Assembly (NCBI GenBank): GCA_022184915.1
Contig: JAGTJU010000011.1
Coordinates: forward strand, 29,079-93,078
DNA length: 64,000 nt
Direction: 5' to 3'
DNA from: Myxococcales bacterium
GTDB lineage: Bacteria > Myxococcota_A > Polyangia > Fen-1088
The notes beneath the pieces are model-generated. The model was not told the DNA's origin. It worked only from the letters and a program-made list of their open reading frames with translations, and made no database searches. Shown one piece after another: positions 8,211-16,705 of this stretch. The translations under genes and the position numbers were made by a program. The stretch's first letter is position 1. Every line of letters starts with the position of its first letter.

Positions 8211-9431
8211 GTGGCTTCAAGCTTCTTCGACGACTTCCGGCAGGCCTTGTCCCGTGGCGCCGAGGGGCTCATTCGGGTGGGGGAACCAGCAAGCTCCGAG
8301 GCGCTGGAGGCGCTCGAGGCGCAGCTTCCTCACCCGCTTCCACCGCTTCTCCGAACATTTCTTCAATCCTGGGATGGTGCGGATCTCTTTCACGAGAGCG
8401 TGTGCATCCACGGCACGGGCAATGCGTTCGGAGGGCTTGCAGACGCCAACCTGAGTGAGCGGCCAGCCGGACTCGCATCAGGAGACTTTGTCTTCGGAAC
8501 GACCTCAGCTGGTGAATGCCTGGTCATCGACCCCAGCGGGCGCGTCGCCCGCTTGCGCGCTTTCGATGAGGAGCGCTCGAGGTGGGAGGAACGCTGGGAT
8601 GCGGGGACCACGTTCGAGACATGGCTGGCCACGACCGTGACCCGAGAGCTACCTCTCTACGATTCCGAAGGCGAATTCATCTTGGAGGCCTTCGACGACG
8701 ATGGCATGTCCCTGACGCCCGCGTTCGCCCTCAAGCTGGCCCGCAGGGTCGCAAAGAAAGATGCTGGGGCTGCTGAGCCCCACCATGAGCTGGGTCTGGC
8801 TCAGCGACGCATGGGGCGTGCCAAAGAGGCTGCCCAGTCGTTCGCGCTGGCGGCCGCGCGCGATCCGCGAAACCCGTGGATCTGGTTCGACCTCGGCCGG
8901 GCCCACCTCATGGCCGACGCGTGGCTGTCGGCTGCCGAGGCATTCGGCCAGGCTGCTGCCTTCGTCGACGATGACGACGCTGCACGCTTTTTCGCCTGGC
9001 GGGCCTTTGCCTTCAAGTCTGCAGGTCCCGAGCACGAAGCAGAACGCCAGCAAGCCTGTGTGAGGGCCCATTCCCTCTCCGAGGGCATCGTACAAGAGCT
9101 CACGAAGGCCGCAGCCGAAGCCGTGAAGGCCGACGATACGGATGCCTACGCCGCCGTGGCTCCTCTGCTCGACGCGTTTTCCCCGGCCACGTCGGCCAAG
9201 CGCCTGCCCACCGCGAAGGCGCTGGCCCCTACGGTGCCGAGTGCTCCCCCACCCCCACGAAGGCCCCCGCCGCGTCCTGGCCGCGCACCGAAACCGCCAC
9301 CCGCTTCACGCCCGGCGGCAAAACGAGCGACAAAGCGACCTGCGAAGGCCGCGCAGGCGGTGCGTTCTCAGCGATCTGGGTCGGGCCCGTCGCCTGGTTC
9401 TCGGTCGAAGACGAAGACGCCTCGGCGCTGA
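8211..9431 (+). CDS. SMI1/KNR4-like domain protein with TPR region
   Basis: A 406-residue protein starting at GTG 8211, six bases after the FHA-CpaF-like gene. Residues about 20-150 resemble the SMI1/KNR4 (SUKH) fold: a conserved E-x2-L-x-LP start and FLQSWDGADLF, then an acidic strand region. SUKH domains occur in immunity proteins and in scaffold proteins. Residues about 185-310 are helical pairs that look like TPRs. The last 65 residues are strongly basic and Pro-rich. It overlaps the convergent gene on the minus strand by 203 bases. It may be the partner of the FHA pseudo-ATPase, but this is inferred from position only. Confidence 0.7.
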   Translation: MASSFFDDFRQALSRGAEGLIRVGEPASSEALEALEAQLPHPLPPLLRTFLQSWDGADLFHESVCIHGTGNAFGGLADANLSERPAGLASGDFVFGTTSAGECLVIDPSGRVARLRAFDEERSRWEERWDAGTTFETWLATTVTRELPLYDSEGEFILEAFDDDGMSLTPAFALKLARRVAKKDAGAAEPHHELGLAQRRMGRAKEAAQSFALAAARDPRNPWIWFDLGRAHLMADAWLSAAEAFGQAAAFVDDDDAARFFAWRAFAFKSAGPEHEAERQQACVRAHSLSEGIVQELTKAAAEAVKADDTDAYAAVAPLLDAFSPATSAKRLPTAKALAPTVPSAPPPPRRPPPRPGRAPKPPPASRPAAKRATKRPAKAAQAVRSQRSGSGPSPGSRSKTKTPRR

Positions 9432-10800
9432 ACGGAACGGGGGCGGCGATCTTGCGCCGAATCCCCGCAGCGTCCTCCGCGTACATCAGGAGCTCGCCCC
9501 GCGCCGGTCCCGAGAAGCCTAAAAGGGTGACCTCGGCGCGCCCGCCGGCCCCCTCGTGCTCGACCTTGATGGCGACCTGCACACGTATGAGCTGGTTGAA
9601 GAGCCCACTCACGTAGCTGCCCACGACCGGCAGCCACGCTTCGGCCGTATCCAGGTAGACAGCCTCGTCCAGGGAGAAGAGCACCTGCCCCGGGACGCGC
9701 TCGTAGGCCAGCTGGCGCAGCCCGTTCGAGACAAGGTACTGCTTGCCCGTTCGGCGCAACTGGAGCCGGTCAACCCGGGGCTGCGGATAGGTGAGCGAGC
9801 CGTTCGCGGCGACCTTGACATCCAGGGGCGTGGTGTTGGCGTCCACGGCCACGTTCTCGGGGACGGTGCCCGCCGAGAAGAACCGCCGCTGGGTTTCGTC
9901 CGCGAGCCCTCGGCCATCGGGGGCCGTGAAAAAGGCGCTCAACGTGGGGCGCTCGACAGGAGCCGCGGCTGACGGCACTCCGGCCCGCCCGTAGCGTGCG
10001 GCCACGAAGGCCTCGAAATCCGAGCCGCGATCCCAGGAGCCTGCTCCGCCCCCGCGTCTCAGGTAGGCCCCGCGGAAGTCGTTGCGGACGTGGGCAGGTT
10101 CACCCATGTCGGCGAGGACGGCGCCCAGGGCTCCCAGAGACAGCAGCGCCTCGACCAAGGCCGCGCGGCGGGCCTCGGGGGTTTCGCCGGAGGCCGTGCG
10201 CTCGAGGAACGTCAGAAAACGAGGCAAGCCGAGCTCGTTGTCCTCTGCCAGTGCCCAGCTCAGAGCGGGACGCCCCGTAAGGTCGAAAGTGGTTCCGGTC
10301 GCAAGTCCTCGAACCCCGCCTCGACCATCGAGCGCCAGTCGTAGGCTGTGGGCCATGCCCGTAAGGCCCGGGTCGTCGTGAAGTCCCCGCCCCGACAGTG
10401 GGTCGAGGAAGTGATGGCGTCCCCGTTCCGGAGGGGTGTTTTCGATCACGGCCCCCGCCGCAAGCCAGTTCAGCGCCAGGTTCGTGCCCTGGCTATCGGG
10501 GGTGTTGCCCGCGCTGGGATCCAGGGCCGCAAGGCGTTGCCAAAGCCAGGTCAGCCGCTCGGGCTCGAGTCCTGCCGCCGCCGCGGCGCTGGGCTTGGGG
10601 AGCGCCAGTGGCTCGAACAAACCCAAGGCCAGGCCCAAAGGCCCCGTGAGCTTGTCGTGAAGGCGCGAGGCCAACGCCGCTTTTTCGACGAGGCCGGGTT
10701 GAGTGGTGGCTGGTGCCCAGGCCTTGGCCACCGTGGGGTGAGCGACGGCGAACGCAAGGGTGCCGAGACCGAGCCGAATCGAGAGGTGACGACGGGTCAT
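9229..10800 (-). CDS. Secreted protein, zinc phospholipase C/P1 nuclease-like
   Basis: A 523-residue protein with a Tat-like signal (MTRRHLSIRLGLGTLAFAVA). The mature part is mainly helical with spaced histidines: a RHHFLDP motif, later DMGEPAHVRNDF, then FEAFVAARYG. This order resembles the zinc-dependent phospholipase C/P1 nuclease superfamily, where His and Asp residues bind three zinc ions. The C-terminal 200 residues are beta-rich. Residue-level homology was not tested. Its start codon overlaps the stop of the upstream lipoprotein by ATGA. Its 3' end overlaps the convergent SMI1-like gene by 203 bases, so one of the two C-termini may be mis-called. Confidence 0.6.
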   Translation of the reverse strand: MTRRHLSIRLGLGTLAFAVAHPTVAKAWAPATTQPGLVEKAALASRLHDKLTGPLGLALGLFEPLALPKPSAAAAAGLEPERLTWLWQRLAALDPSAGNTPDSQGTNLALNWLAAGAVIENTPPERGRHHFLDPLSGRGLHDDPGLTGMAHSLRLALDGRGGVRGLATGTTFDLTGRPALSWALAEDNELGLPRFLTFLERTASGETPEARRAALVEALLSLGALGAVLADMGEPAHVRNDFRGAYLRRGGGAGSWDRGSDFEAFVAARYGRAGVPSAAAPVERPTLSAFFTAPDGRGLADETQRRFFSAGTVPENVAVDANTTPLDVKVAANGSLTYPQPRVDRLQLRRTGKQYLVSNGLRQLAYERVPGQVLFSLDEAVYLDTAEAWLPVVGSYVSGLFNQLIRVQVAIKVEHEGAGGRAEVTLLGFSGPARGELLMYAEDAAGIRRKIAAPVPFSAEASSSSTENQATGPTQIAENAPPARPSQVALSLVLPPGVKRVAVSVRGQDAAGAFVGVGEHSAP

Positions 10801-12083
10801 GGCGCACGCTCCGGCGTTGACGGGGTTTCGGGAGGAGTGAGAGCTCCGGACGAAGGAGGCTTTGGCTCAGCCTCCGGGGGCTTCGACGCACCGGGAATGG
10901 GTGAAGTCTGTGAGCGAGGGGCCTCGAAGGGGTTGCCAACACCTTGGTCCCCGCCGCTGGCATCGCCGGGCGACGGGAGGCGACCGAGCCGCTCTCGTAC
11001 CAGGCGCGCCAGTTGCGAGACCTTGGCCGCGTCGTCACACTGCCCGAGTCCACAGGTGACGGAGACGACGAATCCGGGGTCCCGCACGAGGAAGACCACG
11101 GCGCGCACCTCTTCGGCGCGCACGCGCACGGAGGCATCACCAAGCTCGCCCCGCGCTTCGGCTTCGGGTAACTCGGACACGAGCTGCCGGTACTGGGCCT
11201 CGGCGGCCACTTCCCCTAGCCGCCAGAGGCGCACGGCCACGTCGTCTCGCTCCGATTCAGTCTCGGCGCGAAAGTGCAAGCTGTCGTAGAACTCGCTGCG
11301 GGGGAGGTCGGGGAGCCTTCCCACGGTGAGTAGCCCCTCGAATGTGCTGATGGCCCGAAGCTCGGCTTCCGTCAGCAGGGGGGAGGCGTCGAGCAGACCG
11401 GTGGGTGTGGGTTCGATCTCGGGCGCACCGGGTACCGGCGTTCGCAGTTCGAGTGCCGCCGGCTGACGCTCCCAGGCCGCCGCCTCTCGCACCGCGGGGC
11501 TTCCGCCCATGAAGACGACGTGTCGCGCGTGAGAAAGCTCGTCCCTCCAGCGCATCAAGCGAACCTGGTTGCGGTTCTGGCTGAAGTCCTTGCGTGCCTC
11601 GCCGCTTGGAAACAGGTGGTCACTGCGCCAAACCACGTAGCCGCGCTTGTAGATGACCAAGGTGAACCGGGCGACGCGCGCCGAGGCCCCCTCGGGTAGC
11701 CGAGGCAACGAGGGCAACTCGTATCGACCGTCCGGGTTGGTCACCGTTTCGAGGGTGTAGCCCCCCGCTGGACCCACGAGCCCCACGCCTCCCTCGAACG
11801 CCCACGAGGCCGAGACCACAGCTTCGGGCAGAGGGCGTTCGGTTTCGGCGTCCAGCACCAAGCCATCGAAGGGGCCCAACAGATCGCCGGGATCGAGCGT
11901 CTCGGGGCGCGCGGTAAAGGGCGCTCTTGGCACGATCGGACCGCAGGCGGCCCAGCAAAGTGCCGCGCATGCACCGATGACCCACATCTGGGGGGGCAAC
12001 CCACCCGTTCGGCCCCGTGCGGTAGCGGGCCGGACGGCCAGAGGCGCGACGGGGTCTCCCGACCCGAACGCCTTGTCGCTCAC
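10797..12083 (-). CDS. Lipoprotein with carboxypeptidase-regulatory-like domain
   Basis: A 428-residue protein starting at GTG 12083, preceded by GAGG five bases upstream. ATG 11987 would start just before the hydrophobic core but would leave no positive charge in the n-region, so the longer form is preferred. The signal sequence ends in CWAACGP, a lipobox. A carboxypeptidase regulatory-like (Ig-fold) domain follows (GLVLDAETERPLPEAVVSAS ... PDGRYELP). The C-terminal 70 residues are Pro/Ser-rich. It is translationally coupled to the downstream PLC-like gene. Function unknown. Confidence 0.65.
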   Translation of the reverse strand: MSDKAFGSGDPVAPLAVRPATARGRTGGLPPQMWVIGACAALCWAACGPIVPRAPFTARPETLDPGDLLGPFDGLVLDAETERPLPEAVVSASWAFEGGVGLVGPAGGYTLETVTNPDGRYELPSLPRLPEGASARVARFTLVIYKRGYVVWRSDHLFPSGEARKDFSQNRNQVRLMRWRDELSHARHVVFMGGSPAVREAAAWERQPAALELRTPVPGAPEIEPTPTGLLDASPLLTEAELRAISTFEGLLTVGRLPDLPRSEFYDSLHFRAETESERDDVAVRLWRLGEVAAEAQYRQLVSELPEAEARGELGDASVRVRAEEVRAVVFLVRDPGFVVSVTCGLGQCDDAAKVSQLARLVRERLGRLPSPGDASGGDQGVGNPFEAPRSQTSPIPGASKPPEAEPKPPSSGALTPPETPSTPERAP

Positions 12084-12144
12084 CTACCCTCGCAACGCGA
12101 GGGGTTTCGAGCGAAAATGCGGGAAGTTGTGCGAATGGACATGT

Positions 12145-12173
12145 TTGACGCCTGTGCCGAGGCCCTGTTAAAT
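12145..12173 (+). promoter_or_regulatory. Candidate promoter of the FHA-PP2C-kinase operon
   Basis: TTGACG (12145-12150), a 17-base spacer and TTAAAT (12168-12173) match the sigma-70 consensus well. They lie about 85 bases upstream of the first possible start codon of the zinc-ribbon/FHA gene. No other strong promoter is visible between the divergent genes. Confidence 0.45.
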
Positions 12174-12258
12174 GCTTGGAAAAGCGTCGTTTCGCGGCGA
12201 CGATGAGCGCCCGAAGGGCTTTCGATGAAGAACTCTCCGCTCGCCTGTTACCAGAGGA

Positions 12259-13236
12259 TTGCGCCCGTTGCAAACCTCAGCACGAGGCTCGCTGATCCAA
12301 ACCAGCCGAAGTCCAAGCGCCGTGCTGCGCGTGCGCACGGGCGCGGCGGATTCCGAGGGACGCCGCTTGTTGGCCCCTGACGCCCCCAGGGCCTCGCCCT
12401 GCCCTGCTTGTGGGCGTACGAATGCGTCGACGGCGTCCTTTTGCCAGTTCTGCGGAAAGGGCCTGGGCGTCCCGACGCCGGCCGTTCCTTGCTTGGCCTG
12501 CGGAAACGAAAATCCGTCGGACACGAACTTTTGCTTCGAGTGTGGCGCGCGCTTGCGGACCCCGGTCTCGGCGGTGCCGCCCCCGCATGCGCCTCGTCGA
12601 GCGCGCCTCGTGGCCGTACGCCGGGACGGTTCCGACGGCGCTGTATACACGATCGACCGCGAGCAGCTCGACATCGGCCGAAGCGAGGGAGAGCTGCTTT
12701 TCGAGGACCCCCACCTGGCTGCGCGCCACGCGCGCATCGTGCGCGGCCCGCACGGATTCACCCTGATTCCCCTCGAGCTCCGCAACGGCGTCTACATTCG
12801 CATCTCGCAACCCAAGACGGTGCGACATGGGGACCACATGCTCGTCGGCAAGCAGGTCTTGATGTTCGAGGAGGTCCCTGCCGTGGAGCGCACCCTCCCC
12901 CCGGGCATCGAACAAGGCGTCGTGCTCTTCGGTACGCCCACCCACTCCCCCTGGGGGCGTCTTCGCCAAATGACGGCGGCCGGCACGGCGCGGGACATCT
13001 ACCATCTGACCCGCGCGGAGGTGATATTGGGTCGAGAGCAAGGGGACATCGTGTTTTCGAGTGACGAGTTCATGTCGCGACGCCACGCGGCGATCCGGAA
13101 CCGGGGTGGCGGGTACGAGCTCGAGGACCTTGGCAGCTCGAACGGTAGTTTCGTGCGACTGCGCGAGGCCCACCCCCTCCAAAACGGAGAGATGATCCGC
13201 TTAGGAGACGAACTCCTACGCTTCGAGTTATCATGA
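12259..13236 (+). CDS. Zinc-ribbon protein with two FHA domains
   Basis: A protein of up to 325 residues. TTG 12259, TTG 12268 and GTG 12322 are all possible starts. Two zinc ribbons (CPACGRTNASTASFCQFCG and CLACGNENPSDTNFCFECG) lead into a first FHA-like domain (about 110-205), whose core motifs are weaker (GRSEGEL, ARHARI, NGVYI). A second, canonical FHA domain is at about 245-325, with GREQGDI, SRRHAAI and SSNGSFVRL. FHA domains bind phosphothreonine, so this is a likely reader or substrate of the kinase two genes downstream. It is the first gene of the PP2C-kinase operon. Confidence 0.85.
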   Translation: MRPLQTSARGSLIQTSRSPSAVLRVRTGAADSEGRRLLAPDAPRASPCPACGRTNASTASFCQFCGKGLGVPTPAVPCLACGNENPSDTNFCFECGARLRTPVSAVPPPHAPRRARLVAVRRDGSDGAVYTIDREQLDIGRSEGELLFEDPHLAARHARIVRGPHGFTLIPLELRNGVYIRISQPKTVRHGDHMLVGKQVLMFEEVPAVERTLPPGIEQGVVLFGTPTHSPWGRLRQMTAAGTARDIYHLTRAEVILGREQGDIVFSSDEFMSRRHAAIRNRGGGYELEDLGSSNGSFVRLREAHPLQNGEMIRLGDELLRFELS

Positions 13237-13321
13237 GGATGCTCCGTGAAAAACGCCCTGCCCATATCCTCGAATTCTCCTCCCTGGCGTGCGAGGGCCT
13301 TCGCCCGAGGGGCTTCGCCGC

Positions 13322-14521
13322 ATGAGTGACGCGGAAGGCGACGACACGCGTACGGGCGCCGATGTCGCCGCTCCGAACGGGCGCGACCTGCGGATTTCCG
13401 TGTTCGGCCGCACCGACGTGGGCTTGATCCGCGAGCACAACGAGGACAATTTCCTTGTTGCCAATCTCGACGATGGGTTTCGTACCCACGAGATGGACGC
13501 TCCGTTGGTGTTCGGCCTCGGCGACAAGGGGGCAGTCTTTCTGGTGTGCGATGGCATGGGGGGCGCGGCCGCCGGCGAGGTGGCCTCCCTCATGGCGGTC
13601 GATTCCATCTCGTCGTCGATGGCGAGCTATTCACCCTCCTCGCGCGACGATTTTGCCCGGGGCCTTCGCAGGGCCGTCGAGGACGCCAACGATCGCATTT
13701 ACGCCCAGTCGCGCGACAACCAGAGTGAGCGCGGCATGGGTACCACGTGCACGGTTGCAGCGCTCCGCGACGCGAGCCTGGTGATTGGCCAGATCGGAGA
13801 CTCTCGCTGTTATGTCCTCCGGCAGGGGCGTCTTGCCCAAGTCACGAAAGATCAGTCTCTGGCCTGGCAGCTCATCGAAGCCGGCGCCATGACGCCCGAA
13901 GAGGCCAAGCAGTTCGAACACGCCAACATCATTTTGCAGGCGCTGGGCGTACAAGAGCGCGTCGATGTGGTGCTCTCTCAGGTGTCCTTGCGCCAAGGGG
14001 ACGTGGTACTGCTGTCGTCGGACGGCTTGCACGGACCCGTTGGCGACGACGAGATCCTCGAAATCTTGAGGAACGAGCCCGAGATCAAAAAAGCCGCGGA
14101 CGCGCTCATTGCGCGGGCCCTGGAACACGAGGGGCCCGACAACGTCACGGTGGTGCTCTTCAAGGCTGAGGGGGGCGCTCTCGCCGAGGCAACAGCATCG
14201 GATCTCGTGGAATTCGTGCCCTGTGACCCGGGACGGAGCCCGGGGGACCGCGCCGAGTTGCCCGAGAAGGCAACCCAGGAGGTCACGGTTCCGCGAGAGT
14301 TCATCTCGATGACCAGCGACGCCGGACTCAAGACCCTCCAGGACATTCCGGTTCCCCGGGAAGGCAACGCCGCAGACGAAAGCAGCCGGTCCGTGGTCAC
14401 CTTCGTCGTGCTCGTGTTGTTGGCGGCCGTGGGCGCGGGGCTTTTCCTGCACTTCGATCGAGCCCGAACGCTCGAACAAGAACAGCTTGGGGCGCACCCC
14501 TCAACGTCGAACGTGCCGTGA
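13322..14521 (+). CDS. PP2C-type Ser/Thr protein phosphatase with C-terminal membrane segment
   Basis: A 399-residue protein starting at ATG 13322. All key PP2C (PPM) motifs are present: REHNEDNF, LVCDGMGGAAAGE, GMGTTCTVA, GQIGDSRCYVLR, LLSSDGLHG and GPDNVTVVLF. The Asp residues bind the Mn/Mg pair. After a linker, residues about 370-390 form a transmembrane helix, so the phosphatase is probably held at the cytoplasmic face. It overlaps the following kinase gene by GTGA and is expected to reverse that kinase's phosphorylation. Confidence 0.95.
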   Translation: MSDAEGDDTRTGADVAAPNGRDLRISVFGRTDVGLIREHNEDNFLVANLDDGFRTHEMDAPLVFGLGDKGAVFLVCDGMGGAAAGEVASLMAVDSISSSMASYSPSSRDDFARGLRRAVEDANDRIYAQSRDNQSERGMGTTCTVAALRDASLVIGQIGDSRCYVLRQGRLAQVTKDQSLAWQLIEAGAMTPEEAKQFEHANIILQALGVQERVDVVLSQVSLRQGDVVLLSSDGLHGPVGDDEILEILRNEPEIKKAADALIARALEHEGPDNVTVVLFKAEGGALAEATASDLVEFVPCDPGRSPGDRAELPEKATQEVTVPREFISMTSDAGLKTLQDIPVPREGNAADESSRSVVTFVVLVLLAAVGAGLFLHFDRARTLEQEQLGAHPSTSNVP

Positions 14522-15726
14522 CCAACGTCGAACCCTCCCGTGAGCCTCCGTGTCCCCGCTGCGGTGCCCCCATCGAAGCCGGTGCGAGGTTTTGCGGGGA
14601 ATGCGGCGAAAAGCTCACGACCTCAGGAAACGCGGCCGCAACCCTCGGCATGTCTCCTGTAGCCTCACCGGTGCCCGAGCCCGTCTCTGCCGCCGCCGAT
14701 CGTTCGAGTCCGGCCACCGACCCCAAAGCGCTCGCTAGCAAGGCCTATGCGAAGGCCAGGTCCGTGGACCGCCTGGTGGGGCGCAAGCTCAACGGCCGCT
14801 ACCTGGTCGAACACAAGATCGGCGAAGGGGGGTTCGGAGCTGTCTTCAAGGGTAAGCAGCTCGCGACAGGGCGAGACGTGGCGCTCAAGATCCTTCATCC
14901 CCACAACGTGGCGGACGCTACCGTCGTGGCTCGATTCAAGCGCGAGGCCGAGGCGTGCTCGAAGCTGAGGGATCCGCACACGGTCATCACGTACGACTTC
15001 GACGAAACCGAAGATGGTGTGCTCTACCTGGCCATGGAGCTCCTTTCGGGAAAGAGTCTTCAGCAAGTGCAGAAGGCAGCCGGCACGCTCGAACCCGACC
15101 GGGTGCTCGGCATTCTCGACCAGGTGGCTCAGGCCCTGGGCGAGGCTCACCGCCAGGGTATCGTTCACCGGGACATGAAGCCGGAGAACGTCATGATCGA
15201 GGTCACGCAGGACGGGGATCTGGTGAAGGTGCTCGATTTCGGCATCGCCAAGATTGTCTCGGGAGACGGTGCCCGCGGCCCCGCGCTGACCGCCATCGGT
15301 CAGACGGTCGGCACCCTCGAGTTCATGTCTCCGGAGCAGCTGCGCGGAAAGGCCCTGGACGGTCGTTCCGACATCTATGCCCTGGGCATGATGAGCTACG
15401 AAATGCTCACCGGGCAGCTGCCCTTCAAGAACGCCAAGAGCTCTACGGAGGTGATCGAGTTTCATCTGCACAAGGCCCCTCCCGCGCCTTCGGAGCTGCG
15501 CCCCGACCTGAATTTACCCGCCTACGTGGACGAGGTCGTCCTGAAGATGGTCACGAAGAATCCAGAAGACCGTCACGCGGACGTCAACGACCTGCGAAGG
15601 CACATCGAGCGTGCCCGGGCGGCTGCCAGTGGAGCGCCCCGACGCCAACAGCTCATGCGCCTCGGCGTGGTCGCGGGCGCTCTGCTCATCGTGCTGGCGC
15701 TCGTGCTGGCGGTCGTGCGCCGCTGA
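14518..15726 (+). CDS. Ser/Thr protein kinase with N-terminal zinc ribbon and C-terminal membrane segment
   Basis: A 402-residue protein starting at GTG 14518, overlapping the phosphatase stop by GTGA. Residues 11-32 are a zinc ribbon (CPRCGAPIEAGARFCGECG). Residues about 90-350 form a Hanks-type kinase with GEGGFGAVFKG, the VALKIL lysine, HRDMKPENV, the DFG loop and GTLEFMSPEQL. A transmembrane helix lies near residues 380-400, with almost nothing outside, so it has no evident extracellular sensor. With the PP2C and FHA genes it forms a complete writer, eraser and reader set for phosphothreonine. Confidence 0.95.
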   Translation: MTNVEPSREPPCPRCGAPIEAGARFCGECGEKLTTSGNAAATLGMSPVASPVPEPVSAAADRSSPATDPKALASKAYAKARSVDRLVGRKLNGRYLVEHKIGEGGFGAVFKGKQLATGRDVALKILHPHNVADATVVARFKREAEACSKLRDPHTVITYDFDETEDGVLYLAMELLSGKSLQQVQKAAGTLEPDRVLGILDQVAQALGEAHRQGIVHRDMKPENVMIEVTQDGDLVKVLDFGIAKIVSGDGARGPALTAIGQTVGTLEFMSPEQLRGKALDGRSDIYALGMMSYEMLTGQLPFKNAKSSTEVIEFHLHKAPPAPSELRPDLNLPAYVDEVVLKMVTKNPEDRHADVNDLRRHIERARAAASGAPRRQQLMRLGVVAGALLIVLALVLAVVRR

Positions 15727-15732
15727 CCACGG

Positions 15733-15757
15733 CCCTCATCTGCCTAACGGATGAGGG
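15733..15757. terminator. Hairpin between the convergent kinase and lepB genes
   Basis: An eight-base perfect inverted repeat (CCCTCATC and GATGAGGG) with a nine-base loop spans the lepB stop codon and lies just after the kinase stop. A run of seven A follows on the plus strand. Neither strand has a T run after the stem, so termination is possible but not classical. Confidence 0.35.
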
Positions 15758-16690
15758 AAAAAAAGCGTTGCCAGCGAATCGCGTTGAACCACGCCCCGAG
15801 CCCTTCGGCGCGCGTGGGACCGCGTGACCACCATACGACGAGGGCGCGGCCCTTGACGTACTCGAGGGGGACTTTGCCCCAAACCCGGGAGTCGTTCGAG
15901 TTGTCTCGGTTGTCGCCCATCACGAAAACCGAGCCTTCGGGAACCTTGATGGAATCGAACGAGTCGCCCCCGCCGTAAAAGATGGTGTCGTGCGTCCGTT
16001 CGCCCAGGTGCTCAACCCAGAGCTCACACTCTCTCGTGAAGATGGATCGCTCTTGTTCGGGCTTGCAGCTGTCGGGTTGGTGCTCACGAGCGACAGGCTT
16101 GCCGTTGATGAAGATCTGGTCGTCCCGGATTTCCACCTCGTCTCCAGGGAGACCCACGACACCGCTTGATGTAGTCGATGGACGGGTCCCCCGGGTACTT
16201 TGAACACGATCACGTCGCCCCGCTTTGGAGGCCCGAAGTCGACGAGCTTGCGGTCCGTGAACGGAATGGTGATTCCGTAGGAAAACTTCGAGACGAAAAT
16301 GTGGTCCCCCACTTGCAGCGTGGGGATCATCGACCCGGAGGGGATCTGAAACGCCTCGACGACGAACGCGCGCAAGAAGATGGCGATGCCTACGGCCACC
16401 CCAATCGACTCAGCGTATTCTCGGATGGCCGACTTGCGGGCGAAGGAAAGGTGTTTCGTCATGCGGTCATCCAGACTTACCACGGCTTCCCGAAGCCGTT
16501 CCACGTCGGGAGTGCCAAGGGCGGCCTCCACCGCATCGGCATGGATCTTCAGTTCTTGTGTCGCCGCCTCGGGCACCAAATAGCCACGCTTTTTGAGGAT
16601 GCGTCGGCACTCGGCAAGCGCATGCCTGGCCTCTCCACGTGTGCGCTTGAGCTCGCGGCGCGCTTTCCAGGTATCGAAGAATCCAGTCAT
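15744..16690 (-). pseudogene. lepB: Signal peptidase I, interrupted by two apparent one-base insertions
   Basis: The type I signal peptidase cuts signal peptides at the membrane. The first part (16690-16199) reads through a cytoplasmic extension, a membrane helix (about 94-111), the catalytic Ser in IPSGSM (Ser120) and GDVIVFK. A second frame (16197-16162) then reads YPGDPSIDYIKR, which holds the catalytic Lys. A third frame (16160-15744) reads VVGLPGDEVEI through GDNRDNSNDSR to the end. Removing one base near 16198 and one near 16161 restores a normal 314-residue LepB. The gene is usually essential, so sequence errors are likely; otherwise another signal peptidase must exist. It lies 15 bases after lepA, as in many bacteria. 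Confidence 0.85.
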
Positions 16691-16705
16691 CCCATTTCTC
16701 TTTGC

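Noticed and set aside
12201..12293. A 30-codon frame starting MSARRAFDEELS upstream of the FHA gene
   Set aside because: It is short, overlaps the FHA start region in another frame and has no strong ribosome binding site.
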